Shown: one piece after another, positions 10,142 to 20,550 of the stretch
Layout: every line of letters begins with the position of its first letter
How positions within the stretch are numbered: position 1 is the first letter of the stretch
Assembly: GCF_003545875.1 (NCBI RefSeq)
Contig: NZ_QHCS01000003.1
Location: 186,001-250,000, forward strand
DNA from: Leptospira stimsonii
GTDB taxonomy: Bacteria > Spirochaetota > Leptospiria > Leptospirales > Leptospiraceae
Length of the DNA stretch: 64,000 bases
Direction of reading: 5' to 3'
Position numbers and translations under genes: made by a program
The notes under the pieces: generated by a model
The model's database searches: none
The model's input: the letters and a program-made list of their open reading frames with translations, nothing else
What the model was told of the DNA's origin: nothing

Positions 10142-10505
10142 ATACCAGGATTTACTTCGTTTTTTCATAGCGGGCTTCGAGGATTCTGAAAGCGATCGAA
10201 GTGCATCTCTTAAGAAGTCTGGCTTCCCGCAAGCGATTGATGCGGTGTCAAGAAATTGGTTCCTTCAAAATGATTTGGTTTTTCGCTTCTACTCCAATTT
10301 CTTGACAAGAGCGGAAAGCGCGGTCCGGACTTTGTCCGGATGCGGCCAAAAATTGTTCCGCTGTCTTTCTGACATAATGATGTTTCTTCTTTGATCTTCG
10401 GATTCTACGTTCCTGAGATTGTCCCTCAAAAAGCAAATGACAGGGGGAGAAGTCGTGATTTTCTAGTTATCAGATTCGAATTTTTTAAATCAGGATTAAA
10501 AACCC
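10142..10505. other. Spacer with inverted repeats before the acyl-CoA dehydrogenase
   Basis: The 364-base spacer has no convincing gene. It holds a 14-base perfect inverted repeat (10246-10259 with 10294-10307) and a 7-base perfect hairpin (TCCGGAC, TTT, GTCCGGA at 10324-10340). A small minus-strand frame covers them but has no ribosome site or protein character. Confidence 0.5.
10246..10307. repeat. 14-base perfect inverted repeat with 34-base loop
   Basis: TGTCAAGAAATTGG at 10246-10259 is the exact reverse complement of CCAATTTCTTGACA at 10294-10307. Both arms end in a TTGACA reading outwards. It could be an operator, a pair of opposed -35 boxes, or a remnant of a mobile element. Confidence 0.6.
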
Positions 10506-12182
<1,677 letters not shown>

Positions 12183-12200
12183 TCTTAGAATCTGAATAAA

Positions 12201-12228
12201 AAGTTCATTCAAAAAATAGAATGAACTT
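12201..12228 (+). repeat. 10-base hairpin after the acyl-CoA dehydrogenase
   Basis: AAGTTCATTC (12201-12210) pairs perfectly with GAATGAACTT (12219-12228) around AAAAAATA. It stands directly before the main terminator and may protect the 3' end. Confidence 0.6.
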
Positions 12229-12233
12229 TGAGG

Positions 12234-12262
12234 AAAAAGGCGGGGATTCCCCGCCTTTTTTT
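12234..12262 (+). terminator. Intrinsic terminator of the acyl-CoA dehydrogenase gene
   Basis: GGCGGGG (12239-12245) and CCCCGCC (12249-12255) form a GC-rich stem with loop ATT. It is flanked by five A upstream and seven T downstream (12256-12262), a textbook rho-independent terminator that would also work partly in reverse. Confidence 0.92.
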
Positions 12263-12675
12263 GTTTCTTCATCCTATCTTCTCTTATCAATGGTGGATCA
12301 AAATGATTTTCGGTCTTTTCAATGGTAGGAAAATTTCTACAACACAAACCTTTTCTATATTCCTCACTTACGGAGCTTGCAGACCGTTTTCCCTTCCACC
12401 GAAATAAACATCGGTATATTCAACAGGAAAGTCTTTTTGCCGGTCTTAGTTTTAATTTAAGATGATGTCCCGGATTCAATCAACGTTTTGGATTCAGCTT
12501 TTTTTACGGCAAAAGGGATTTTACGGACAATTTAATTAGTTTTATATCAAATTAAATGCGATATTGATTTTTTATAATCCGATCGCCTTGTGTGGCTATT
12601 CTTTTCAAAAATTTATTTACTAACTTTGTTCCTTTCAACAGTTTAGCCGAAAATTTTTGAGGTTAGGTGATTTGG
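12263..12675. other. AT-rich spacer
   Basis: About 410 bases without a credible reading frame or clear inverted repeat. It becomes very AT-rich from about 12,530, consistent with the promoter region for the small exported protein to the right. Confidence 0.4.
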
Positions 12676-12936
12676 ATGATTCGATTTACTCTCAGTATTC
12701 TTTTGTTCACGGTTTCAACTGCGATCTACTCTGTTGATATCGTTAACAAAGATAAGGTTTCTTACAGAATTTCTTACGATGATGCAGGGACTCAGCACAA
12801 CGAAATATTGAATCCCGGAAAAAAGATGAACAGCATCTGCGGCGAATGTACGGTTCGGATTTCTGGCTTAGGAAGTTTTCGTGCGGCCGGAAGCGAAAAA
12901 ATTATCATTCAAAACGGTGAAGTGACAGTCGAGTAA
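12676..12936 (+). CDS. Small exported protein of unknown function
   Basis: The 86-residue product has a signal peptide (about residues 1-19, ending STAIYS) and a short mature domain predicted to be a beta-sandwich: VDIVNKDKVSYRISYDD, then a CxxC-like pair (SICGECTVRI) that could form a disulfide or bind a metal. A GTG at 12667 is in frame, but the ATG at 12676 has GAGGTTAGGTG at good distance and starts the signal peptide cleanly. No family recognised. The gene stands alone in a region of small secreted proteins. Confidence 0.72.
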   Translation: MIRFTLSILLFTVSTAIYSVDIVNKDKVSYRISYDDAGTQHNEILNPGKKMNSICGECTVRISGLGSFRAAGSEKIIIQNGEVTVE

Positions 12937-13201
12937 ACCGGATGCGGCCGGAATTTCTAATTAGATTGAACGAAGTATTTTTCAGTCACTTTAGGGTGTT
13001 TATTACTCGAATGATTTCATTCTTTGTACGAGTGAATATTTTGAAAAAGTATAATACCCTAATATTGTTACGAACTTCGATCCTTGTAAAAGAATATGCC
13101 GGCTGTTATGAGGGATTACTTACGTTTTTTCGGAAAGAACCGCATAAGCACTAGCTATGATGTTTTCTTTCCTTTTTTATAGAAAAATCTTGGAGGATAA
13201 G

Positions 13202-13648
13202 ATGAATCTTTTTTTTAATAGGGTATCGTTTCTATTGGCTTTGATTGTTGTGAATTTTTCTTTATTTGCGGCAAATCAAACGACCTTTACAAATATTAAA
13301 GTTAGGATCGAGAAGGAAGGCTTTTCAGACGGTAAATTGTCAGTTTTAAGATCAGAGGCATCGAGGGCGACTTTTACTGCGACCCAGGTAGCTGAGTTGA
13401 TGGACCTATTTAGTTTTTCGGGCGATAAAATCAAAGCTCTCACCTCACTTCGAAATCGAATTGAAGATCCTGAGAATGCTTACGTTATCGTGGAACGTTT
13501 CTCTTACGACTCGGATAAGAAGAGCGCCGCGAGTTTATTGGATGGAATCGAGTCCGCACTTCCGAAGCCGCCGAGAGTCACGAAAAAAACTGTCTGTTGG
13601 GGAGATGGCCCGGGACGCTACTGTTACACGGAATACATCGAACAGTAA
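13202..13648 (+). CDS. Exported DUF4476-like protein
   Basis: The 148-residue product has a signal peptide (residues 1-20, VNFSLFAAN) and a mature region matching the DUF4476 pattern: FTATQVAELMDLFSFSGDKIKAL, then LRNRIEDPENAYVIVERFSY (about 58-103). Proteins of this family are secreted and of unknown function. The C-terminus has two cysteines (VCWGDGPGRYCYTEY) likely to form a disulfide. The frame opens at 13157, but the ATG at 13202 directly follows a strong GGAGG ribosome site. It is closed by a long inverted repeat. Confidence 0.8.
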   Translation: MNLFFNRVSFLLALIVVNFSLFAANQTTFTNIKVRIEKEGFSDGKLSVLRSEASRATFTATQVAELMDLFSFSGDKIKALTSLRNRIEDPENAYVIVERFSYDSDKKSAASLLDGIESALPKPPRVTKKTVCWGDGPGRYCYTEYIEQ

Positions 13649-14174
13649 GAAATATTAGATCCGTTACGGAAGAATCGTCATCCAAAGTGGATTGACTGAT
13701 GGAACACGATTCTTCCGTTTTAAGCGATTGTTTTTGTGAAAATGGAAAACGATTTTGAACATTGATTCCAATTTACCATGGATAGAGAGTCCGAATTTCC
13801 GAAAATAACTCAGATATTCGATCGAGGGATCGTTTTGGAGGAATTTTCTATATTACTAAAAATGAATGTGTGACCTTAGGTTTTTTGGTTCTTTCGTATA
13901 AATTTTCCTAAAACGCTTTTCAGTGACGTTCTCCTGGTAGAACTGCAACATACGGAGCCTGCTAAAGCCACTGTTGCGACGGAGAGAACTTGCTCGAGGA
14001 ACGAACGAAAAATCTTTTTCCGGGGATCGTAAGATTTTCTTTGGAGAAATTCCGGTTTTTCGGATTTTGTCGTAATTTCGACAAAGGAAGAATCCCTTGA
14101 CATTCTCACTTTTTGATTGTCAGAGAAAGCGCATTCGATCGTATGAATGATCTATTCAAATTCTGTTATTTTCC
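13649..14174. other. Spacer with terminator and small hairpins
   Basis: Besides the terminator above, this 526-base spacer has a 7-base hairpin TTTGTCG/CGACAAA at 14066-14085. A minus-strand frame of 77 codons crosses it but has no ribosome site, and its composition is not protein-like. No gene is called. Confidence 0.45.
13666..13718 (+). terminator. 13-base inverted repeat downstream of the DUF4476-like gene
   Basis: ACGGAAGAATCGT (13666-13678) pairs perfectly with ACGATTCTTCCGT (13706-13718); the right arm runs into TTTTAA. It lies 18 bases past the stop codon. The loop is long (27 bases), so it is a probable but not ideal terminator. Confidence 0.65.
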
Positions 14175-14708
14175 ATGAGCATTGTACCCGATCAGTTAAC
14201 GATTCAGAGAAAAAGAAACAAAGTCCTCTTTTCTTACGATCGTTTTCAATTCTTCTCTCTTCTCGGAATTTTTATCTCACTGTTGTTTTTAATCACGATT
14301 CTTTTCGACTTGGCCGAATTCGGAATTTTTGAAAATCCGATTTGGCTCATTCCGGGCGTATTGATTCCGGGTTATATACTCTATACTTCGATTCATTATT
14401 CTTTCAATTCTACGAATATATTGATCGATTCTTGGTTTGTGATCGTTTATCCTTCGCCCATTCCGACGAGATGGAGAAAAAAAATTCGTACAAAGAGTAT
14501 TCGAAACGTTTTTACAAAGTCGATTCTTGTCCCATCTTCGGACAGTAGCTCCGAACACTATACGTATTCGGTTTGTTTTGTTTTGGATGACGGCAAGGAA
14601 ATCGTAATTCTTGATAAAGTCGACGATTCCGTTCATGCAAAAGCGATCGAGAAACTTTTAGTCGATGAGTTGAATCTCGATTCATACAAAGTCTCCGGAT
14701 CTATCTGA
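14175..14708 (+). CDS. Membrane protein of unknown function
   Basis: The 177-residue protein has two adjacent membrane helices (about residues 26-48 and 55-75) followed by a cytoplasmic or periplasmic domain of about 100 residues with alternating beta strands. The arrangement (two helices, then a PH-like beta domain) is like small bacterial PH/YdbS-type membrane proteins, but I cannot confirm the family. No good ribosome site precedes the ATG. It is convergent with the adenylate cyclase gene. Confidence 0.65.
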   Translation: MSIVPDQLTIQRKRNKVLFSYDRFQFFSLLGIFISLLFLITILFDLAEFGIFENPIWLIPGVLIPGYILYTSIHYSFNSTNILIDSWFVIVYPSPIPTRWRKKIRTKSIRNVFTKSILVPSSDSSSEHYTYSVCFVLDDGKEIVILDKVDDSVHAKAIEKLLVDELNLDSYKVSGSI

Positions 14709-14796
14709 AAAAAATCGGATCGTATTCTTAGGACTTCGTTTCTTCCAAAACGAAGTCTGCGATCATCGGATCAAATCTATGACTGTCTGTCCGTTT

Positions 14797-15945
14797 TCAC
14801 TCTTTCGGAGAAAATATATTTCTCTCTCCCGTGATTCCCTTTAGATTCCGAGCCCCGAGAAATTCAAACTGGTCCTTTCCGATTTTTTCAGCGAAGTCTT
14901 CCGTGGTTAAAATGCTCGTTCCAAAATCTTTGCAAAGCGACTCTACTCGAAACGCTTGATTGACCGCGTTCCCTATCACCGTAAAATCCAGTCGATCTTT
15001 CGCTCCCACGTTTCCATAAACGACATCACCCACGTTAAGCGCCATTCCCAGATGAATTTGAGTATCCGGGTGTTCCTGGTTCCAGAGTTTTACAGAATTC
15101 TTAATTTTGATTGCGGCATTCAGCGCGGACAAACATGCCTGATACGGATCTTCCTTCGCAGGAAAGATTGCGAGAATTGCATCGCCTATAAATTTTAGAA
15201 TCTCGCCTTTCTCTTCCTGGATCGGTTGGGCAGTGAGTTCAAAATAATGATCCAAAATTTCCACGATTCTTTTTGGAGAATTATTTTCGCTGAGAGAAGA
15301 GAAGTCTCTTAAGTCCGCACAAAGAATCGCCGCATAAATGGATTCTCCGGTTCCTCTTCTGAATTCTCCGGATAAAACTCTTTTGGATGCGTTCGGTCCG
15401 AGATAGACTTCTAAGAGTTCTTTGACTGCGAATTTTCTGGATTCCAAATCTAGACGTAAGGATAATACGCTTAAGATGGATCGAAAGGCGTCGATCTGTT
15501 CGTCCGAAAATCCTTCCGGTGCGTGTGTCGTCCAGGAAACCACACTTCCCACATTGAGGCTGAACGTGGCCGGAAAAATACAATAATCGGTTGCGCCTCT
15601 TTCTTTTAGATCGATACAGATCGGATAAGAAAGGTCCGCATCCGGTCCAACCAGCTTACAACGGATAAAGTCTTTTTTTCCTTCTCGGATCAAGTAAATC
15701 GGACTGTCGATGTATTGTGGTTCACTCAATGCGCCGTGAGGAATCAATAGCATTTGTGTTTCTTCTTCTTTCGTCCAAATGATCGATCTCACCATCACTT
15801 CCGGATGCATCGTGGGGATGCTTGTAAAAAATCTCGAGACCGGAATTCCGGATTCGATCAACTTTTCATTGAGTTCCTCTAATAATTCTTTCGCATCGAG
15901 GTCTCTCGATTTGGACCCAGATAACCAATTGATAATTTCTTTCAT
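14797..15945 (-). CDS. Class III adenylate cyclase with N-terminal sensory domain
   Basis: The C-terminal domain (about residues 200-382) is a nucleotidyl cyclase that makes cAMP. Its metal aspartates are in CADLRDF (D211) and KFIGDAIL (D255), the purine-specifying lysine and aspartate are K251 and DFTVIG (D320), and the transition-state residues lie in NQAFR (N329, R333). All catalytic residues are present and the specificity pair favours ATP. Residues about 30-190 look like a GAF-type sensor followed by a linker helix. The open frame extends upstream to 16071, but the ATG at 15945 follows AAGAAGAGATTGGA and starts at the first folded sequence. Single gene, cytoplasmic. Confidence 0.88.
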   Translation of the reverse strand: MKEIINWLSGSKSRDLDAKELLEELNEKLIESGIPVSRFFTSIPTMHPEVMVRSIIWTKEEETQMLLIPHGALSEPQYIDSPIYLIREGKKDFIRCKLVGPDADLSYPICIDLKERGATDYCIFPATFSLNVGSVVSWTTHAPEGFSDEQIDAFRSILSVLSLRLDLESRKFAVKELLEVYLGPNASKRVLSGEFRRGTGESIYAAILCADLRDFSSLSENNSPKRIVEILDHYFELTAQPIQEEKGEILKFIGDAILAIFPAKEDPYQACLSALNAAIKIKNSVKLWNQEHPDTQIHLGMALNVGDVVYGNVGAKDRLDFTVIGNAVNQAFRVESLCKDFGTSILTTEDFAEKIGKDQFEFLGARNLKGITGERNIFSPKE

Positions 15946-16382
15946 TCCAATCTCTTCTTCGAACTCTATTTTGATTCTTGTTTTAGACCGTTCTCTACGT
16001 TCTTTGGATCCACAAATTCCCGGATGGATCCGGAGTAACAAGGATCTTTTTGCAAAAGATGAAGTCATCAAAGATTATCGGCTTGAAGAAAGAATTTTTT
16101 TCTTTTTCGAGAATCGTCGACTAACTTAAGAAAGGTGTGATTGCAATTCTAACTTTGATCGAGAAGTCTTTCCGAGCTCCGAATTGGAAGCTTCCGAAAA
16201 CGATGGAACATTCGGATCTCATCCGCAAAAATTCGTTTTTAAACGTAAGACTTTATTGGATCGTATTTCCATCGATGGAACTTTCGTTTCAATGATTGAG
16301 AAGCGAGAAGAATCCTGTGAAAACCGATTTACGGAGAATCGAGTCTCCGTAAATCGAAATCCGATTTCTGAAATCGAATGTT
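15946..16382. other. Spacer between the cyclase and the SFPD-repeat gene
   Basis: The left part is the open but probably untranslated 5' extension of the cyclase frame and its promoter region. The right part holds the terminator of the SFPD-repeat gene. No further gene is seen. Confidence 0.4.
16325..16356 (-). terminator. 13-base perfect hairpin downstream of the SFPD-repeat gene
   Basis: CGATTTACGGAGA (16325-16337) pairs exactly with TCTCCGTAAATCG (16344-16356), loop ATCGAG. Read on the minus strand it lies 26 bases beyond the stop and is followed by a short GGTTTT, fitting a terminator for the minus-strand gene. Confidence 0.65.
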
Positions 16383-16709
16383 TTAATTTTCCCCCGGAAA
16401 ACTCGTTACGTATTGAATTTTTATATCGGGAAAGCTGGTCACGATCTGGACTTTTGTATCGGGGAAAGAATTTACGATTTCCCATTTGCCGCAAGAGTCC
16501 GCAAAAGAGGTTACCTTCTGCACTTTTAGATCGGGAAAAGAAGTGACTTCTTGTACTTTAACATCGGGAAAGCTTGTTACGATTTGGATTTTTCCATAAA
16601 GCTTCTTCCCGTTGAAAGTACAACCGGATTGAACGTTGCCCGCATACATAAGACCGGCCCCGATGGTCAGACCAATCAGAAGTGCGATCATCAACATTTT
16701 CTTTGTCAT
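16383..16709 (-). CDS. Small exported protein with six 11-residue SFPD repeats
   Basis: The 108-residue product has a signal peptide (residues 1-23) and a short cysteine-containing linker. From residue 41 to the end it has six tandem units of the pattern V-Q-x-V-T-S-F-P-D-x-K; unit three is 13 residues because of SCG, and unit six ends SFPGEN. Alternating beta residues with a fixed turn suggest a small beta-solenoid. Cysteines near 30 and 72 could bridge the N-terminal cap to unit three. Similar SFPD/SFAD repeats are known to me only as uncharacterised proteins. It is divergent from the next membrane-protein gene, with about 80 bases for two promoters. Confidence 0.82.
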   Translation of the reverse strand: MTKKMLMIALLIGLTIGAGLMYAGNVQSGCTFNGKKLYGKIQIVTSFPDVKVQEVTSFPDLKVQKVTSFADSCGKWEIVNSFPDTKVQIVTSFPDIKIQYVTSFPGEN

Positions 16710-16791
16710 TTGGATACTCCTATTGCGTCAAAATTTATTTCAGAAAATCAAATAATGAAACTATTTTTTGACAACTCGAATCAAAATAGCA

Positions 16792-17193
16792 ATGAACAAC
16801 TTACTCCCGGGACTTTTTCTTTTTACGGATATCGGCTTTATTCTTTATTGGTTGATTACGGGTTTTCATTGGATTCCGGAATCGTATCTCTTTAAGGACT
16901 ATCACAATCCGATACTTATGGATTGGAATTGGTCTTTTCTACCGCTGGATCTTTTCGTTTCGTTCACTGGGTTTTATAGTCTTTATCTTCGAAAGCGCAA
17001 ACGTGTCGAATGGGAAAGAATCGCGTTGATCTCTTTGGTTTTAACGAGCGCTTCCGGATTACAGGCAGTCGCATTCTGGGGATTTCGTTCCGACTTTGAT
17101 CTATCTTGGTGGATTCCGAATCTATATCTTCTTTTGTATCCGATTTACTTTATCTATAAACTCGCTTTTACAAGTTCCTTAAATCGAGAGTAA
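16792..17193 (+). CDS. Four-helix membrane protein, DUF5360 (YvaD)-like
   Basis: The 133-residue protein has four membrane helices with the pattern FLFTDIGFILYW, then a loop with FKDYHNPILMDWNWSFLPLDLFVS, and two further helices. The D-Y-x-N-P and W-N-W-S-F-x-P-L-D residues match my memory of the YvaD/DUF5360 family, whose function is unknown. A TTG at 16768 is in frame, but the ATG at 16792 begins directly before the first helix. Divergent from the SFPD-repeat gene. Confidence 0.68.
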   Translation: MNNLLPGLFLFTDIGFILYWLITGFHWIPESYLFKDYHNPILMDWNWSFLPLDLFVSFTGFYSLYLRKRKRVEWERIALISLVLTSASGLQAVAFWGFRSDFDLSWWIPNLYLLLYPIYFIYKLAFTSSLNRE

Positions 17194-17326
17194 AGATATT
17201 AGAAGAATTCCTAAAAAGAATGCTTCTCTTTTCAATGAAATTGAGTTGCTCAATCGCCACTTTTTTTCGGTATAGTTGAATGAAGGAAAGAAGAATCGGA
17301 TTCTTCTCTTTTAAACCGTATTCTGA

Positions 17327-18889
17327 ATGATGAACGAACCGAAAGATAACTCGAATGCCAATCCAAGTTCGGAAGAGATACAACGTTGTATTCGTCTTTT
17401 GGAAACTCTTGCGGAAAAGCCGGAACTACTCACTTCGATCCCCGAAGAAGAAAGAATCGCATTGATGATCGTCTCTGGAAAAATTTCACGTCCCGATCGC
17501 AATGAAATCCGAATTCGAAACAAAACGATCAAACGTTCAAGAAGAAAGGAGATGGTAGCGCAAGAGAGAAAGGCGAGGGCTTTGACCGGGATTCGTGTCG
17601 CAAGGACCGCGACCGTTTTTAAGGCTCCTTTGCAAATCGCGGATCAAACCGATATTTGGAAGAGCAAAGACGCTCCCGAACTCACATCTCCCCGCAATTG
17701 TTACGTCTGCAAAAAAGAATATACGAAACTTCATTTCTTTTATGATTCCATGTGTTTGGAATGCGGGGATCTGAATTATAGAAAAAGGTTTCAGATCGCG
17801 TCTCTTCACGGTCAGGTTGCGTTGATCACAGGTTCTCGTCTAAAGATCGGATATCATTCTACTTTGATGCTTTTAAGAGCAGGCGCGAGAGTAATCGCGA
17901 CCACTCGTTTTCCTGTCGACGCCGCGCTCCGTTTTTCCAAAGAATCGGATTTCAAGGATTGGTCTGATCGACTTCAGATTTTCGGATTGGATCTGAGACA
18001 CACACCGAGCGTCGAACTTTTCGCAAGTTATATAGAAGAGACGATCGATCGTCTCGATATTCTTATCAACAACGCGGCGCAGACAGTCAGAAGGCCTCCA
18101 GGTTTTTACGCTCATTTGATCCAAGCGGAGCAGACCGAATTTCATGATTTACCTTCCGAAGCGCGCGACCTTCTGAAATTGCATCAGGATTGTAAAGAAC
18201 GACTAACGTCTTTCGGTGGTCAAAACCTTGCAAATGAGACAGCCCTTCCCGTAAGTTGGAACGGCAAGGTTCCGGGCGTGGGAATCAGGTCTTCCGCTCA
18301 ACTTTCTCAGATTCCGTATTCTCATGATAATTCTTTTGAATTGGAAACGGTATTTCCGGAAGGACAGATGGACGCGGATTTGCAACAGGTGGATCTCAGA
18401 AAAACGAACAGTTGGAGACTCAAGCTGGGTGAGATTCAGACCTCGGAAATGCTCGAGGTCCAACTCGTAAACGCTGTTGCTCCTTTTGTTCTCTGCAATC
18501 GTCTTGTCTCCGTTATGCGAAGGGAGAATACGGGTCAAAAACACATCGTGAACGTTTCCGCGATGGAAGGAAAGTTCCATCGTTTCAAAAAGGAAGATCG
18601 TCATCCTCACACGAATATGGCGAAGGCGGCGCTCAATATGCTGACTCATACTTCGGCGAGCGATTTTGCGAAAGACGGAATTTATATGAATGCAGTCGAT
18701 ACGGGTTGGGTTACGGATGAGGATCCGGTCGAACTTTCGCAAAGAAAACAGGATCTTCACGATTTTCAACCGCCCCTGGACATCGTAGACGGTGCCGCGC
18801 GAGTCTGTGATCCTTTTTTTGACGGAATTCTTACAGGGAAACACTGGTGCGGAAAGTTCTTAAAGGATTATTTCCCGATCGATTGGTGA
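17327..18889 (+). CDS. Short-chain dehydrogenase-like protein with N-terminal zinc finger
   Basis: The 520-residue protein has three parts: a charged helical region (1-120), a four-cysteine zinc-finger-like knuckle (C125xxC128, C143xxC146), and an SDR domain (about 160-515). The SDR part shows ITGSRLKIGYH (cofactor loop, about 167-177), LDLRH (221-225), NNAAQ (248-252) and serine S411 in NVSAMEGKF. The catalytic YxxxK is changed: K433 is present, but position 429 is threonine (HTNMAK). About 120 residues are inserted between NNAAQ and the serine. It may bind NAD(P) without classic dehydrogenase activity. The start is one of two adjacent ATGs; no neighbour suggests its pathway. Confidence 0.8.
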   Translation: MMNEPKDNSNANPSSEEIQRCIRLLETLAEKPELLTSIPEEERIALMIVSGKISRPDRNEIRIRNKTIKRSRRKEMVAQERKARALTGIRVARTATVFKAPLQIADQTDIWKSKDAPELTSPRNCYVCKKEYTKLHFFYDSMCLECGDLNYRKRFQIASLHGQVALITGSRLKIGYHSTLMLLRAGARVIATTRFPVDAALRFSKESDFKDWSDRLQIFGLDLRHTPSVELFASYIEETIDRLDILINNAAQTVRRPPGFYAHLIQAEQTEFHDLPSEARDLLKLHQDCKERLTSFGGQNLANETALPVSWNGKVPGVGIRSSAQLSQIPYSHDNSFELETVFPEGQMDADLQQVDLRKTNSWRLKLGEIQTSEMLEVQLVNAVAPFVLCNRLVSVMRRENTGQKHIVNVSAMEGKFHRFKKEDRHPHTNMAKAALNMLTHTSASDFAKDGIYMNAVDTGWVTDEDPVELSQRKQDLHDFQPPLDIVDGAARVCDPFFDGILTGKHWCGKFLKDYFPIDW

Positions 18890-19248
18890 CCCGGTTTTGA
18901 AAAATTCACTATTTTAGAATATTTTAGAATACTTATACTCATATCTTGTCGAATCCAAAAAAAAACGGGCCGAATCCGATCTTAACTTTTTTGCGAAATT
19001 TCAAAATGCAGGGTTTAATAAGAATCTGACGGTCAGTCATTTGTTTGGAGGTTTATCAGGTCTTTTCTACGTTTGATCCGGGGATGTTTCTGCGTTTTGA
19101 TTCCATGAAGTCGGAATGATGGAAGGCGGTTTCCCGCCTTCTGAAAATCCAATGTTAAAAAGAAACCGGCGTTGGACAGGAATCGATTTTTGAACCCGGG
19201 TTTTTACGAAAAGTATATTAAAAAAATAGAACCCATCTGAAACGAGTC
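18890..19248. other. Convergent spacer with a small hairpin
   Basis: This 359-base gap lies between the convergent SDR and helicase genes. It holds a hairpin GAAGGCGG/CCGCCTTC at 19122-19141 (loop TTTC), which may help end transcription from either side. No reading frame of interest was seen. Confidence 0.45.
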
Positions 19249-20550
19249 TTATAGTAAATCTTCCGGATCGACGTTTTTTATTTTCCTGAAGTAACTGAAA
19301 AATTCGTTTTCAATCGTTTCTCTTCTTGAATTTTTTGCCGCACCTAACACAAAAAGACGATCCTCCGCTCTGGAAAGGCCGACATAAAGAATTCTTCTTT
19401 CTTCTTCGATCGTCTCGGGGGACGAATCCGGTCTCGCATTCCATCCGTCGGAAAGATCCACGAAAACCGTATGAAATTCCAAACCTTTGCTCGCGTGGAT
19501 TGTCATCAAAAATTCCTCCGGAATTCCGGCACGAACGTATTCTCCAATTCGGAAGTTGGAGCGACAGAGAATTTTTACGTTTGCTCCGGAAGAAGGAATC
19601 GCCCGAATCAGATACGGAATCAGGTTCGCGGTTTCCTCCATCAATATCTTTCCCACAAGTGCTTTTCCCTTTCTCGATGGAAGAACCTTCTTCTCGATTC
19701 GATTTTTATTTTTTCGAATCGGAATATCCGAGGTTTCAATGATTTCCGGTAGCGAGCGATAGTTCGTGTTCAAAAAATGAATCACGGCTCCCGAAAAGAA
19801 ATCTTTGAATTTTAAAAACGGTTCGGGTGTGGCACCGCGAAACGAATAAATGCTTTGAGAATCGTCTCCGACTACGGTGATCGACGCGCTTTCCGATAAA
19901 CTTTGTAGGAAAGAAAGTTGTTCCAAATCCGTATCCTGGAATTCGTCTACCAAGATTTTTTGAAGATTCCGTTTAGCTGGGAAAGTCCATTCTTCTTTCG
20001 ATCGAAGGCCTTCCAAAAAGAGTGTCACCAAATCTTCGAAATCCAAAAGCCCGTTTTCTTTTTTGTAAAGTGTATAAGAAAATTCTAATTCTTTTAACAA
20101 TTCCGGAAAATTCTCCCTTATATAAGTCACGTTTTCAGCCCAAAAAAGCTCGTAAGGAATTCCTCCCACCAGGAATCGTTTTTGTTTTAAAAATTCCCTG
20201 TAAAATATGTTTTTGTCCTCCGGCGCGAGTACTTTCGGTCTTTGTGTTTGAAATCTTGGATGCCAACGACCGAGCGCATAAAGACAGAATGCGTGAAAAG
20301 TCTGGACTCGAATCGAATCGTTCTCCGTCGTTTTTCGAATTCGTTCTGAAATTTCTCCGGCCGCTTTTTTTGTGAAAGTGAGGACCAGGATCGATTCCTC
20401 GGGAAATAATTTTTCTCTTAATATTCGATCTACGATTCCGACCATCGTGCTCGTTTTACCGGAACCGGCGGCGGCAACGACTTGAACAAATCTTGCATTT
20501 TCCTCGATCACCGTTTGCTGAGCCTGGCTGTATTGAATTTTTGATTTCAT
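19249..20550 (-). CDS. Compact UvrD/Rep-type (superfamily 1) DNA helicase
   Basis: All main SF1A helicase motifs are present in only 433 residues: YSQAQQTVIE (Q motif), AAAGSGKTST (motif I, about 26-35), VLTFTKKAA (Ia), LVDEFQDTD (II), VVGDDSQSIYSFRGA (III), TNYRS (IV), TIHASKGLEFHTVFV (V) and ILYVGLSRAEDRLFV (VI). Typical UvrD, Rep or PcrA proteins are about 650-750 residues, so most of the 1B and 2B accessory domains are reduced. It should bind and hydrolyse ATP and translocate on single-stranded DNA; its role in repair is inferred. The ATG lies at the end of a plausible leader, and the gene is alone on its strand. Confidence 0.88.
   Translation of the reverse strand: MKSKIQYSQAQQTVIEENARFVQVVAAAGSGKTSTMVGIVDRILREKLFPEESILVLTFTKKAAGEISERIRKTTENDSIRVQTFHAFCLYALGRWHPRFQTQRPKVLAPEDKNIFYREFLKQKRFLVGGIPYELFWAENVTYIRENFPELLKELEFSYTLYKKENGLLDFEDLVTLFLEGLRSKEEWTFPAKRNLQKILVDEFQDTDLEQLSFLQSLSESASITVVGDDSQSIYSFRGATPEPFLKFKDFFSGAVIHFLNTNYRSLPEIIETSDIPIRKNKNRIEKKVLPSRKGKALVGKILMEETANLIPYLIRAIPSSGANVKILCRSNFRIGEYVRAGIPEEFLMTIHASKGLEFHTVFVDLSDGWNARPDSSPETIEEERRILYVGLSRAEDRLFVLGAAKNSRRETIENEFFSYFRKIKNVDPEDLL

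Noticed and set aside
12942..13154. 70-codon frame between two small exported-protein genes
   Set aside because: Composition is hydrophobic and basic without pattern, and there is no ribosome site or signal peptide.
13876..14109. 77-codon minus-strand frame
   Set aside because: It crosses hairpin DNA and lacks a start signal or recognisable sequence.
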